NCBI GenBank assembly: GCA_963794995.1
Contig: CAWCFV010000002.1
Location: 1,116,001 to 1,180,000, forward strand
DNA from: CAWCFV01 sp963794995
GTDB lineage: Bacteria > Actinomycetota > Actinomycetes > JACCUZ01
Direction of reading: 5' to 3'
DNA: 64,000 nt
Position numbers and translations under genes: made by a program. Below are positions 35,006 through 43,810 of this stretch, piece after piece; the first letter of the stretch is position 1, and the number at the start of each line of letters is the position of its first letter. The notes under the pieces were generated by a model. It worked only from the letters and a program-made list of their open reading frames with translations. It ran no database searches and was not told the origin of the DNA.

Positions 35006-35695
35006 TCAGTGCGAGTAGCCGTAGACACCCCGGGACTGGTCGCGGACGAGGCGTCCGGACTCGAGCTCGATGACCCGGCGGCGCATCTGGTCGACGATGT
35101 CGTCGTCGTGGGTGGCCATCACCACTGTCGTCCCGGTGCGGTTGATCCGGTCGAGCAGGCGCATGATGCCGACGCTGGTCAGCGGGTCGAGGTTGCCCGT
35201 CGGCTCGTCGGCGATGAGGATCATCGGCCGGTTGACGAAGGCCCGGGCGATCGCCACCCGCTGCTGCTCGCCGCCGGAGAGCTCGTCGGGCCGGCGGTTC
35301 TCCTTGCCCTTGAGCCCGACCAGGTCGAGGACCTCGGGCACGACCTTGGCGATCTGGTGCCGGGGCCGGCCGATGACCTCGAGGGCGAACGCGACGTTCT
35401 CGGTCACGGTCTTGTTGGGCAGCAGCCGGAAGTCCTGGAACACGGTGCCGACCTGGCGGCGCAGCGCCGGGATCTTCCAGCTGGAGAGCCGGGCCAGGTC
35501 CTTGCCGGCGACGTGCACCTCGCCGGTGGTCGCGCGCTCCTCCTTGAGGACCAGGCGGAGGAAGGTCGACTTGCCCGACCCCGACTGGCCGACGAGGAAG
35601 ACGAACTCACCCTTGCCGATCTCGACGGTGACGTCGTGCAGCGCCGGGCGGGTCTGGTTGGGGTAGATCTTGGTGACGTTCTGCAGGCGGATCAC
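35006..35695 (-). CDS. ftsE: cell division ATP-binding protein FtsE
   Basis: 229-residue ABC ATPase, partner of FtsX. Walker A GQSGSGKS (36-43), signature LSGGEQQRVAIARA, Walker B MILIADEPTG and the switch His in VMATHD. Divisome component at the inner membrane face. It follows prfB with a 144-base gap that holds a TACAGT (complement of 35764-35769), a possible own promoter. Confidence 0.97.
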   Translation of the reverse strand: MIRLQNVTKIYPNQTRPALHDVTVEIGKGEFVFLVGQSGSGKSTFLRLVLKEERATTGEVHVAGKDLARLSSWKIPALRRQVGTVFQDFRLLPNKTVTENVAFALEVIGRPRHQIAKVVPEVLDLVGLKGKENRRPDELSGGEQQRVAIARAFVNRPMILIADEPTGNLDPLTSVGIMRLLDRINRTGTTVVMATHDDDIVDQMRRRVIELESGRLVRDQSRGVYGYSH

Positions 35696-35839
35696 GGAGG
35701 CATCACTTACCGGGGCGTCGGAGGGTTGCAGGCTCCTGCTTCCATCGGCCTGTCCTGGCTCCCACTGTACGCAGCCGACGACGACGGACCCCGGATGTCG
35801 GGGGGCGGTCGTCGTGTCGTCGGGCCGCCCACGCCCGGG

Positions 35840-36952
35840 TCAGCCGTCGTTCTCGGTCTGCTTGCGCCAGCGGACGCCGGCCTCGATGAAGGCGTCGATC
35901 TCGCCGTCGAGGACCGCCCCCGTGTTGCCGGTCTCGTGCTCGGTCCGGAGGTCCTTGACCATCTGGTACGGGTGCAGGACGTAGGAGCGCATCTGGTTGC
36001 CCCACGACCCGCCGCTGTCGCCCTTGAGGGCGTCCATCTCGGCCTTCTCCTGCTGCTTGCGGACGAGCAGGAGCCGCGACTGGAGCACCCGCAGCGCGGC
36101 GGCGCGGTTCTGGATCTGCGACTTCTCGTTCTGGCAGGAGACGACGATGCCGGTCGGGAGGTGGGTGAGGCGGACGGCCGAGTCGGTGGTGTTCACCGAC
36201 TGCCCGCCCGGCCCGGACGAGCGGAACACGTCCACGCGCATGTCGTTCTCGGGGATGTCGATGTGGTCGACCTGGTCCACGACCGGGAGCACCTCGACGC
36301 CGGCGAAGGAGGTCTGCCGGCGACCCTGGTTGTCGAACGGCGAGATGCGGACCAGCCGGTGGGTGCCCTGCTCGACCGAGAGCGTGCCGTAGGCGTAGGG
36401 CACGTTGACCTGGAAGGTCACCGACTTCAGCCCGGCCTCCTCGGCGTAGGAGGTGTCGAGCACCTCGGCGGGGTAGCCGTGGCGTTCGGCCCACCGGAGG
36501 TACATGCGCATCAGCATCTCGGCGAAGTCGGCGGCGTCCACCCCGCCCGCCTCGGCCCGGATCGTCACGAGGGCCTCGCGGGCGTCGTACTCCCCGGACA
36601 GCAGGGTGCGCACCTCGAGCTCGCCGAGCGTCGTGCGGATCGCCGCCAGCTCGGTCTCGGCCTCGGCCCGGGTGTCCTCGTCGCTCTCGTCCTCGGCGAG
36701 CTCGAACAGCACCGCGAGGTCGTCGAGCCGCCGGCGCAGCGACTCCACCCGGTTGAGCTCGCCCTGCAGGTGGGACAGCCGGCTGGTCACCTGCTGCGCG
36801 CGCTCCTGGTCGTCCCAGAGGTCGGGCGCCGCGGCCTGCTCGTTCAGGTCGGCGAGCGAGCGGCGCATGGCGTCGAGGTCCAGGACCGACTCGATGCTCG
36901 TCAGGGTCTGGTCGAGCTCCTTGAGCTCCTCGGACGGATCGACGGCTGCCAC
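35840..36952 (-). CDS. prfB: peptide chain release factor 2
   Basis: 370-residue RF2 that ends translation at UGA and UAA. The SPF recognition motif is at 204-206 and the GGQ at 249-251 in SSGPGGQSVNTTD. The frame is continuous from a GTG at 36952; there is no internal UGA, so the programmed frameshift of many other bacteria is absent, as usual in actinobacteria. No ribosome site precedes the GTG, but TACGCT (complement of 36961-36966) lies 8 bases upstream, pointing to a leaderless transcript. Confidence 0.96.
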   Translation of the reverse strand: MAAVDPSEELKELDQTLTSIESVLDLDAMRRSLADLNEQAAAPDLWDDQERAQQVTSRLSHLQGELNRVESLRRRLDDLAVLFELAEDESDEDTRAEAETELAAIRTTLGELEVRTLLSGEYDAREALVTIRAEAGGVDAADFAEMLMRMYLRWAERHGYPAEVLDTSYAEEAGLKSVTFQVNVPYAYGTLSVEQGTHRLVRISPFDNQGRRQTSFAGVEVLPVVDQVDHIDIPENDMRVDVFRSSGPGGQSVNTTDSAVRLTHLPTGIVVSCQNEKSQIQNRAAALRVLQSRLLLVRKQQEKAEMDALKGDSGGSWGNQMRSYVLHPYQMVKDLRTEHETGNTGAVLDGEIDAFIEAGVRWRKQTENDG

Positions 36953-36960
36953 GTGCAGGA

Positions 36961-36966
36961 AGCGTA
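36961..36966 (-). promoter_or_regulatory. putative -10 for a leaderless prfB transcript
   Basis: TACGCT on the minus strand, 8 bases before the prfB GTG and within the 40-base gap after the channel gene. Confidence 0.4.
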
Positions 36967-36992
36967 CGCGACCACGATCGCGCCCCGGCCGC

Positions 36993-38051
36993 TCACTGGT
37001 GCGGCGGGACCACCTCGTGGCCGCTGCCGTTCGTCCCGACGTAGACGATCCGGTCACCGGCCTGCAGCACCGCGCACTCCACGTGGTCGTAGGCAAGGGT
37101 CCGGTCGCCACGGACCACGGCGAGCACCGGCACCCCCGTGGCCAGGGGCGGCTTGCCCACCTCGTCGTCAGCGATGTCGCGCTCGAGCAGGTCCAGCCCG
37201 GTGCCCACGGCGATGAGGTCCTCGACCACCGCGACCGAGCGCGGGCTGTCGGTCGCCAGGCCGAGCAGGCGTCCGGCCGCCGCCGAGGACGTGATCACCG
37301 AGTTGGCGCCGCTCTGCACGAGCAGGTCGGCGTTCTCCTCCTCGCGCACCGCCGCCACGACGACCGCCGTCGGCGCCAGCTGGCGCACCGTGAGAGTGGT
37401 GAGCACCGCGGTGTCGTCGCGGTTGACCGCGACGATGACCGCCCTGGCCTTGGCCACCTCCGCCTCGATCAGGACCGTGTCGCTGGTCGACGAGCCGAGC
37501 ACCGTGACCAGTCCGTCGACGCCGGCCTGCCGGACGTTCTCGGGATCGTTCTCGACGACGACGATGTGGTCGGCCGGCACCTGCTGCTTGCGCAGTGCGC
37601 GCACGGCGCTGCGACCCTTCGTTCCGTAGCCACAGACAACGACGTGGTCCTGCACGCGAGACCTCCAGCGGGCGACCTTGAACTGATCACGGGACCGTTC
37701 GGTGAGCACCTGGATCGTGGTGCCGACGAGCACGAGGACGAACAGGAAGCGCATCGGGGTCACCACGAGCGCGTTGGTGAGCCGCGCGCTCGGGCTGATG
37801 GGAGTGATGTCCCCGTAGCCGGTCGTGGAGAGCGTGACCGTCGTGTAGTACAGCGCGTCGACGGCGGACATGCTGCCGTCGGCGGCGTCCCTGTAGCCGT
37901 CGCGCTCCAGCAGCACCACCAACCAGTTGACGAGCACGACCGCCAGCGCGATGCCCACCCGGCGCGCGATCGCTACGAGTGGCTGCACCGTCGCTCCGCG
38001 TGGCAGCCGGAGGGGCCACCGCTGGTCGTCCACGGACACATTCAGCCACAC
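36993..38051 (-). CDS. two-helix potassium channel with TrkA/RCK domains
   Basis: 352-residue K+ channel subunit. Two membrane helices (about 30-50 and 95-116) flank a pore with selectivity filter TGYGD (77-81). Cytoplasmic RCK-N Rossmann domain (about 134-250, GYGTKG at 141-146) and a C-terminal RCK-C (TrkA-C) domain (about 265-345). RCK-C domains of some bacterial channels bind c-di-AMP, of interest because a c-di-AMP riboswitch lies just upstream on the opposite strand. The GTG at 38051 has TGAGG about 8 bases upstream. Confidence 0.92.
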   Translation of the reverse strand: MWLNVSVDDQRWPLRLPRGATVQPLVAIARRVGIALAVVLVNWLVVLLERDGYRDAADGSMSAVDALYYTTVTLSTTGYGDITPISPSARLTNALVVTPMRFLFVLVLVGTTIQVLTERSRDQFKVARWRSRVQDHVVVCGYGTKGRSAVRALRKQQVPADHIVVVENDPENVRQAGVDGLVTVLGSSTSDTVLIEAEVAKARAVIVAVNRDDTAVLTTLTVRQLAPTAVVVAAVREEENADLLVQSGANSVITSSAAAGRLLGLATDSPRSVAVVEDLIAVGTGLDLLERDIADDEVGKPPLATGVPVLAVVRGDRTLAYDHVECAVLQAGDRIVYVGTNGSGHEVVPPHQ

Positions 38052-38221
38052 GGGGCCTCACGTGGTGCACACGGACCACCACACATGGTGCGGGGAGCCG
38101 GGAAAAACCCATGACCTGCATCACTTTTCGCCGAAAGTCGAGGATTTCGTTCAAGGGCACCCGTCGGCGTGCCGCATGGTGGAGAGCAACAAGTCCCCGT
38201 CGAGTGCGGCGGGGCCGAGCC

Positions 38222-38392
38222 CGCGGACGCCTAACCCTGCCACCCGCGAGCCCGCCGATCGTTCGTCGCTGTGGCAGGGACGGAGAACCCGAGCACGTGG
38301 TCGCGCCCGACGCGACCTTGGGGTGAAGCCGCGAGAGCGGCGGGGCACCTTCGACGCCCTAACCCGACAGGTCACTCTTCGCAGGCGGTACC
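38222..38392 (+). promoter_or_regulatory. c-di-AMP riboswitch (ydaO-yuaA type)
   Basis: The leader of the NlpC/P60 gene carries the conserved blocks of this riboswitch in order: CGCCTAACCCTGCCACC (38228-38244), GGCAGGGACGGAGAACCCG (38273-38291), TTGGGGTGAA (38318-38327), CCCTAACCCGACAGGTCAC (38358-38376) and GCAGGCG (38381-38387). CGCCT at 38228-38232 can pair with AGGCG at 38383-38387 to close the P1 stem. The ribosome site and start follow at once, so ligand binding probably affects transcription upstream or translation. In actinobacteria this riboswitch class is known to precede cell wall hydrolase genes. Confidence 0.9.
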
Positions 38393-38402
38393 GAAGGAAC
38401 GC

Positions 38403-38885
38403 ATGTCCGCGACACGTCTTGCCCCTGTCCGCCTGCTCACGACCCTCTCGCTGGTGCTCGCACTGGCCGGGTCGCTGCTGGTCCTCTCGGCCGTCGGTCC
38501 GATGCCGCCCCAGGCCTCGGCCTTCGTGTCGGCCGCGAAGGCCGACGCCGCCGCCGACTGGGCGCGCAGCCGCAAGGGCTCGCCCTACCGCTACGGCGCC
38601 GTCGGCCCCCGCCGCTTCGACTGCTCCGGCCTCACCCGCTGGGCGTACGCCCGGGTCGGCAAGTCGCTGCCGCACTCGTCCTCCGCCCAGGTCGGCAAGG
38701 TCGACCGGATCAAGCGCAGCAACGCCCGGCGCGGCGACCTGGTGTTCTTCACCAGCCGCGGCAGCGTCTACCACGTCGGCATCTACGCCGGCCGCGGCCA
38801 GATCTGGCACGCCTCCGTTCCGGGCACCCCGGTGAAGCGTGACCGGATCTGGAGCAGCAGCGTCTTCTTCGGCCGCGTCAAGTAG
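38403..38885 (+). CDS. NlpC/P60 family cell wall hydrolase
   Basis: 160-residue exported peptidoglycan peptidase. Signal peptide or anchor (about 8-40, ending PPQASA) followed directly by a complete NlpC/P60 domain with Cys74 (RFDCSGLTRWAY), His124 (VYHVGIYAG) and His136 (IWHASV) as catalytic residues. No SH3, LysM or coiled-coil domain, so targeting is by other means. AAGGAA precedes the ATG by about 5 bases. Controlled by the riboswitch in its leader; overlaps the convergent DUF1501 gene by 8 bases. Confidence 0.94.
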   Translation: MSATRLAPVRLLTTLSLVLALAGSLLVLSAVGPMPPQASAFVSAAKADAAADWARSRKGSPYRYGAVGPRRFDCSGLTRWAYARVGKSLPHSSSAQVGKVDRIKRSNARRGDLVFFTSRGSVYHVGIYAGRGQIWHASVPGTPVKRDRIWSSSVFFGRVK

Positions 38886-40185
38886 CCGGTCGGGCCCGGG
38901 TCAGGCCGAGCCGTCCGCTGCCCAGGCCGGGGAACGCCGCCGACGCGGGGACACCGCAACGCCGCTCGAGGATCTCGGCCAGCACCGCGCGGTAGTCGTT
39001 GGCGGCCGGCAGGTCCCCGGCGTCCAGCACGGCCGGGGCCAGCCCGCGCCACCCACCGTGGACCCGGCCGCCGACCACTCCCCCGCCCAGGAGCAGCATC
39101 GCGTTGCCGTGCCCGTGGTCGAGCCCACCGGAGGCGTTCTCCGCGACCCGCCGGCCGAACTCGGACAGCGTCACGACGTTCACACCCGCCATGGCGGCGC
39201 CGAGGTCGGTCGCGAACGCGGCCAGGGCGGCCCCCAGCTCGGTGAGCTGGCGGGCCATCCACCCGCCGTCCACGCGGCCGAGGCCCTGGTGCATGTCCCA
39301 GTCACCGAAGTCGACGGTGGCCACGCGCAGGCCGACGCCGGCCTTGACCAGCCGGGCGACGTCGCGCAGGGCCGCTCCGAGGTCGCCGTCCGGGTAGTCC
39401 GCACCGGCAGCGGGGACGTACTCGCTCTCCTGGAGCGCAGCGGCGGTACCGAGGGCACCCAGGGTCAGCCGGGCGGGGGTCGCGAGGTCGGCGCGCGCGC
39501 CACGGTGCATCGCCAGCAGGGCCGCGGTCCAGCGGGCCCGCTCCTCGGCGTCGTCGGCGCCCGAGAGCGAGAAGTCGTCGACGGAGCCGACCAGCAGCTC
39601 CGGTGCCGGCCCGACCAGGGCGCGCTGGTTGGCGTCGGTCCCGACGCCGACGGTGGCGAACGCGCCACCGGCCCCCTGCGCGGAGGACACCCGGTCCAGC
39701 CACCCGGTGCGGACGCTCGAGCCCGGCGCGGCGCGCTCCATCGCCGCCATGGCCTGGAAGTGCGAGCGGGTCGGGTCCGGCTGCCCGACGGCATGCACGA
39801 CGCCGAATGTTCCGGCGTCCCAGAACGGCTTGAGCGGAGCCAGGGCCGGGTGCAGCCCGAAGGTCGCGTCGAGCGGGAGCAGCTCGGCCGCCGGGACCCC
39901 GATCCCCGGACGGGCCGCGTAGTAGGCCGGGTCGGCAGCCGGCACCACCGCGGACAGGCCGTCGAAGCCACCGCGCAGCGACAGCACGACCAGCACGTCC
40001 CCGGCGTACGCCGGGCCGGCGAAGGCGAGTCGCGTCGACGCGGTGTCACGCACCAGGCCACCGACCACCCCGAGCGCCACCGCCGCGCCCGCGGCACCGA
40101 GCAGCCGGCGCCGGCTCATGCCGTCCGGCTCGCCCTGACCGCACGGGCAGGTCGAGGCGGTGCCGGTACCCACGTCGACGCTCAT
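38878..40185 (-). CDS. DUF1501 family Tat-exported protein
   Basis: 435-residue protein of the alkaline phosphatase-like superfamily. The N-terminus has a Cys-rich head (TCPCGQ) and a twin-arginine signal (SRRRLLGAAGAAVALG, about 29-44). VLVVLSLRGGFDGLSAV, VTLSEFGRRVAENASGGLDHGHGN and LLLGGGVVGG are family signatures; the Asp/His clusters may bind a metal. Function is unknown. ATG 40185 overlaps the stop of the DUF1800 gene by 4 bases; these two families are typically encoded together. Confidence 0.93.
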   Translation of the reverse strand: MSVDVGTGTASTCPCGQGEPDGMSRRRLLGAAGAAVALGVVGGLVRDTASTRLAFAGPAYAGDVLVVLSLRGGFDGLSAVVPAADPAYYAARPGIGVPAAELLPLDATFGLHPALAPLKPFWDAGTFGVVHAVGQPDPTRSHFQAMAAMERAAPGSSVRTGWLDRVSSAQGAGGAFATVGVGTDANQRALVGPAPELLVGSVDDFSLSGADDAEERARWTAALLAMHRGARADLATPARLTLGALGTAAALQESEYVPAAGADYPDGDLGAALRDVARLVKAGVGLRVATVDFGDWDMHQGLGRVDGGWMARQLTELGAALAAFATDLGAAMAGVNVVTLSEFGRRVAENASGGLDHGHGNAMLLLGGGVVGGRVHGGWRGLAPAVLDAGDLPAANDYRAVLAEILERRCGVPASAAFPGLGSGRLGLTRARPAT

Positions 40186-41726
40186 CGCAGCGCCGCCGCG
40201 GGACTGTCCAGCAGCAGGGCGTGGACGTAGGGCAGTCGCCAGCCGAGCGCCTGGTCGCCGGCCTCGAGGGGCGCCCCGACCTTCTCGCCGAGGAACGTGC
40301 AGATGGCGCTGCGCACGGCGTCGGTCGGCCGCGGCAGGCCGAGCCCGGCGGCGGCGGCGTCGACGAGGGCACCGTGGGTCCGGGGCCGGGCGGGGCGCAG
40401 CCGGTACGCCAGCGGCGGGTGCCGCAGGTCGTCGGGCCACCAGCCGGCCGCCAGGCCCAGGTGGGCGTTCCACCGGGCGAGGGTGCCGCCGGCGCTCTGC
40501 CACGCCGTGACGACGTCGGGATAGCCGTCAGGCGGGTGCCAGCCGAGCGGCGGCTGACCGAGCCCGCCGGAGAGCCAGTACAGCTGGCGCACGCCGTCCG
40601 TGCCGGACGCGGGGGGCCGGATGCCCAGCGCACGCACGGTGGACACCATGTCCTCGAACGGCCGCTTCACCTTCTCGCCCGACGACGCCCGGAACGCCTT
40701 CGACGCGAACAGCGCGCGCAGCACCGGCCGGATGTCCGTGTCGTTCCGCAAGTAGACCTTCGCCAGCGACGACACCAGCGCGGCCGGCGGCGCGTCGTTC
40801 ACGAAACGCACCGCGAGCTTGTAGGCGATGCGCCGCGCGGTGGCGGGATGCGATGCGAGGTAGCGCAGGTAGCGCACCGCCACCTTCTCGCCGTACGACG
40901 ACCGGTTGGGGTCGGAGAAGCCGAGCACCTTCACCGGGCCGGTGGCGTGCTTCGAGGTGTCGTAGAGGTAGCGGTAGCTGCCGTCGTCCTCGATCGAGAG
41001 CCCGGTGAGCAGCCGGGCCGCCGACCGCACCATCGCCTCGCTGTAGCCGGCGCCGACCCCGACCGTGTGCAGCTCGAGCAGCTCGCGCGCGTAGTTCTCG
41101 TTCGGCGCGTCCTTGTCCGAGCCGGCGTTGTCGAGGTAGGCCAGCATCGCGGGGTGGCGGGCGGAGGCGACGAGCATGTCGCTGAACCTGCCGAGCGCGT
41201 GCCGGCGGACCACCTGGGCGTCGAACAGGTGGCGGGTCGCCCACACGTCCGACGACGGGCAGGTGACGTTGAGGTGGTTCGACCAGAAGTCGACCATCAC
41301 CTCGAACAGCTGCCGGTTCGACCAGCAGGCGCGGGCGACGTGGGCGTCGCACAGGTCGAACATCGCATCCCAGTGGAAGCGCCCGATCGACGACGTGAGC
41401 CGGCTCGGCGTCATCGTCAGGGTCGGCCAGCGCCGCAGCAGGGCCGTCATCGCAGCGTCCGGGACCTTCGCGGGCCGCAGCTGCTGCTCCAGCCACGCCG
41501 TCGCACCCTTCTTCCGCACGGCGGCCAGCAGCTCCGGCGTCGCGCCGTAGGTCGTACGGCGCACCAGGTGCAGGACCGGGTCCCCGGTCGCCGCCTCCGC
41601 GGCGGGGGCCGCGGCGACGCCCGCGCCGCCGAGTGCCGCCGCCCCGAGCAGCCCGGCCCCGGCGCCCAGGAGGCCGCGGCGCGACAGGGCCGCCGGTCCG
41701 GGCTCGGTGGAGCAGGTGGGGGTCAC
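40182..41726 (-). CDS. DUF1800 family Tat-exported protein
   Basis: 514-residue helical protein with a twin-arginine signal (LSRRGLLGAGAGLLGAAALG, about 14-33). DUF1800 landmarks: HLVRRTTYGATPELLA, MVDFWSNHLNV, YLDNAGSDKDAPNENYARELLELHTVG in two blocks, and the C-terminal PPDGYPDVVTAWQS. It probably acts outside the cell with the DUF1501 partner. The GTG at 41726 has CCGAGG 7 bases upstream and puts the Tat signal at the N-terminus. Confidence 0.92.
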   Translation of the reverse strand: MTPTCSTEPGPAALSRRGLLGAGAGLLGAAALGGAGVAAAPAAEAATGDPVLHLVRRTTYGATPELLAAVRKKGATAWLEQQLRPAKVPDAAMTALLRRWPTLTMTPSRLTSSIGRFHWDAMFDLCDAHVARACWSNRQLFEVMVDFWSNHLNVTCPSSDVWATRHLFDAQVVRRHALGRFSDMLVASARHPAMLAYLDNAGSDKDAPNENYARELLELHTVGVGAGYSEAMVRSAARLLTGLSIEDDGSYRYLYDTSKHATGPVKVLGFSDPNRSSYGEKVAVRYLRYLASHPATARRIAYKLAVRFVNDAPPAALVSSLAKVYLRNDTDIRPVLRALFASKAFRASSGEKVKRPFEDMVSTVRALGIRPPASGTDGVRQLYWLSGGLGQPPLGWHPPDGYPDVVTAWQSAGGTLARWNAHLGLAAGWWPDDLRHPPLAYRLRPARPRTHGALVDAAAAGLGLPRPTDAVRSAICTFLGEKVGAPLEAGDQALGWRLPYVHALLLDSPAAALR

Positions 41727-41887
41727 GGGAGTGCCTCGGGTCGCAGGGTCGTCCCTGCGTTCATCGGCCACCGCGACCGGGCGACTTGAACGGGAGGCCC
41801 GGCCCGGGCCGTCCACCCATCTGCCGTGCGCCGCTCGGCACGCCGATGCTCAGGCGGGTGGCGGCGCCGGGCGCATTCTGGTCGGGA

Positions 41888-41909
41888 GACCTCCACGCGA
41901 CCTCCACGC
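41888..41909. repeat. two tandem 11-bp repeats upstream of the FAD oxidoreductase
   Basis: GACCTCCACGC occurs twice in tandem at 41888-41898 and 41899-41909, about 45 bases before the ATG at 41954. Position fits an activator or repressor site; no direct evidence. Confidence 0.4.
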
Positions 41910-41953
41910 GGTCTCCAAGACTTTCGCCCGCTCCGCGCGCACAGTCGACGGGC

Positions 41954-43150
41954 ATGAGGACACCGCAGCCTGGTGGACACGACGTGGTCGTCGTCGGGTC
42001 GCGATGCGCCGGCGCCGCCACCGCGATGCTGCTCGCCCGGGCGGGTCACGACGTCGCTCTCGTGGACCGGTCGAGCTTCCCCAGCGACGTCCTGTCGACG
42101 CACGGCCTCGTGCGTGGCGGGGTCGTGCAGCTCGCCCGATGGGGCCTGCTCGAGGCCGTGCTCTCCAGCGGCGCGCCGGCGGTGCGCGAGGTCACGTTCG
42201 TCCGTGACGACACCGAGGTCACCCGCACCGTCAAGGAGCGAGCCGGGGTCGACCTGCTGGTTGCCCCGCGACGACGCGTCCTCGACGCACTGCTCCTCGA
42301 GGCGGCCCGGTCCGCAGGCGCCCAGGTGCACACGGGCGTCACCGTGACCGGTCTGCGCCGTGACCCTGCCGACCGGGTCGTCGGCGTCGGCGCCCGGGCA
42401 GCGGACGGGCAGCACGTGGAGCTCGGTGCGCGGTACGTCGTCGGCGCGGATGGCTTGCGGTCCCGGACCGCCGGATGGGCCGGCGCCCGGATGCTCGAGT
42501 GCTCCACGAGCGACTCGGCCCTCTTCTACCTGTACGTCGGGGCCACGGCCTGGCCGGCGTACGAGTTCCACGTCGCCCCGAACGCCTTCGCTGGCGTCTT
42601 CCCGACCCACAACGGGGAGGGCTGTGTCTGGCTGTCCCGTCCGGGGAGGTTCCTCGCCACGGTGCGCACGGCGGGCAGCGACCGCGCGGCAGCGCTTGTC
42701 GCCGAGCTCGAGGCGGTGTCTCCGGCGCTGGCCGCGCGGGTGCGTTCCGGCCGGGTCACCTCGGTGGTCCGCGGAACGGAAAGGCTCCCCAACTACCTAC
42801 GGCAGCCGATCGGCCCGGGCTGGGCACTGGTCGGGGACGCGGGTTACCACCGCGACCCGATCACGGGTCACGGCATCACCGACGCCTTCCGCGACGCGGA
42901 GCTGCTCGCGACCGCCATCGACCGCAGCCTGCGAGACCCGGCCGCCGAATCCGAGGCGATGGCCGGCTATGCCGACCGTCGCGGCTCGGCACTGCGGGAG
43001 ACATTCGACCTCACGAAGGCGTTGGCGTCGTTCCCGCACCCCGACCGCTTCGTGGAGCTGCAGATCCAGCTCAGCGACGCGCTGGAGCGCGAGGCCGACC
43101 TGCTCGCGTCCCTGCCTCCACCTGCCGGTTCCGCAGTCCGAGCCGCCTGA
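41954..43150 (+). CDS. FAD-dependent oxidoreductase/monooxygenase
   Basis: 398-residue flavoprotein of the PHBH/geranylgeranyl reductase superfamily. N-terminal dinucleotide fold HDVVVVGSRCAGAATAMLLA (9-28), a middle motif YVVGADGLRSRTA (DG motif), and GDAGYHRDPITGHGITDAF (GD motif) that binds FAD ribityl. Substrate unknown. Forms an operon with the OsmC gene 30 bases downstream and faces away from the DUF1800 gene. The pairing with a peroxide-detoxifying OsmC suggests an oxidative reaction, which is inference. Confidence 0.9.
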   Translation: MRTPQPGGHDVVVVGSRCAGAATAMLLARAGHDVALVDRSSFPSDVLSTHGLVRGGVVQLARWGLLEAVLSSGAPAVREVTFVRDDTEVTRTVKERAGVDLLVAPRRRVLDALLLEAARSAGAQVHTGVTVTGLRRDPADRVVGVGARAADGQHVELGARYVVGADGLRSRTAGWAGARMLECSTSDSALFYLYVGATAWPAYEFHVAPNAFAGVFPTHNGEGCVWLSRPGRFLATVRTAGSDRAAALVAELEAVSPALAARVRSGRVTSVVRGTERLPNYLRQPIGPGWALVGDAGYHRDPITGHGITDAFRDAELLATAIDRSLRDPAAESEAMAGYADRRGSALRETFDLTKALASFPHPDRFVELQIQLSDALEREADLLASLPPPAGSAVRAA

Positions 43151-43180
43151 CCACATCCACCACCCAGGAGAGGACCCACC

Positions 43181-43750
43181 ATGACCGTCACCGAGACCGC
43201 CAACCGTCGCAACGGCGTCGACGTCGCGACGCTCTTCGCCACTCTCGACGCCGTCCGCGCACAGCCTGAGATCGCCCGCTTCCAGTTCCGCTCCGCACAC
43301 CGCTGGGTGAGCGGCACCCACAACCGGGGAACCATCAGTGGCTTCTACGGGGCCGGCCAGGAGAACCAGCACGAGAGCACGACCGTCATCGATGCGGACC
43401 ACCCGGCCGTTCTCGTCGGATCCGACCAGGGACCTACACCGGCGGAGCTGCTCCTCAACGCGCTGGGTTCCTGCCTGATGAGCGGCCTGGCCAACGTCGC
43501 GGCCGCCCGTGGCATCGACCTCGACGAGGTCACCGCCACCGTCGAGGGCGACATCAACCTGCTGGGCATCCTCGGCCTGGACGACGGCGTCCGCAACGGC
43601 TACGAAGCCATCCGTGTCGTCTTCCACGTCAAGGGCGCCGCCGAGGCCGGGGAGCTGGCCGCGCTCGTCGAGCAGTCGCGCCGCCGGTCGGCGGTGTTCG
43701 ACGTCGTCACGAGAGGCGTCCCCGTATCGATCGACGTCGCCGCGGCCTGA
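43181..43750 (+). CDS. OsmC family protein
   Basis: 189-residue OsmC/Ohr-fold protein. FRSAHRWVSGTHNRGTISGF, TPAELLLNALGSCLMSG and a C-terminal strand-helix typical of OsmC are seen. Only the first reactive cysteine is present (Cys98); the position of the second holds RSAVFDVV with Ser in place of Cys, so it is unlikely to be a classical two-Cys peroxidase. Perhaps it binds or transfers a small thiol or acyl group. CAGGAGAGG lies about 8 bases before the ATG. Ends at a strong two-way terminator. Confidence 0.92.
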   Translation: MTVTETANRRNGVDVATLFATLDAVRAQPEIARFQFRSAHRWVSGTHNRGTISGFYGAGQENQHESTTVIDADHPAVLVGSDQGPTPAELLLNALGSCLMSGLANVAAARGIDLDEVTATVEGDINLLGILGLDDGVRNGYEAIRVVFHVKGAAEAGELAALVEQSRRRSAVFDVVTRGVPVSIDVAAA

Positions 43751-43758
43751 CCGGGGGG

Positions 43759-43800
43759 CGGTCCGCCGGCCCACGGCTGACGTGGTGGGCCGGCGGACCG
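43759..43800. terminator. two-way terminator between OsmC and the fusion regulator
   Basis: A perfect 16-bp stem pairs 43759-43774 with 43785-43800 over a 10-base loop, filling the gap between two convergent genes. No T-run. Confidence 0.75.
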
Positions 43801-43810
43801 GCATCCGGCC

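Noticed and set aside
35840..36952. Programmed frameshift in prfB
   Set aside because: The RF2 frame is continuous from the GTG start and has no internal stop or shift site.
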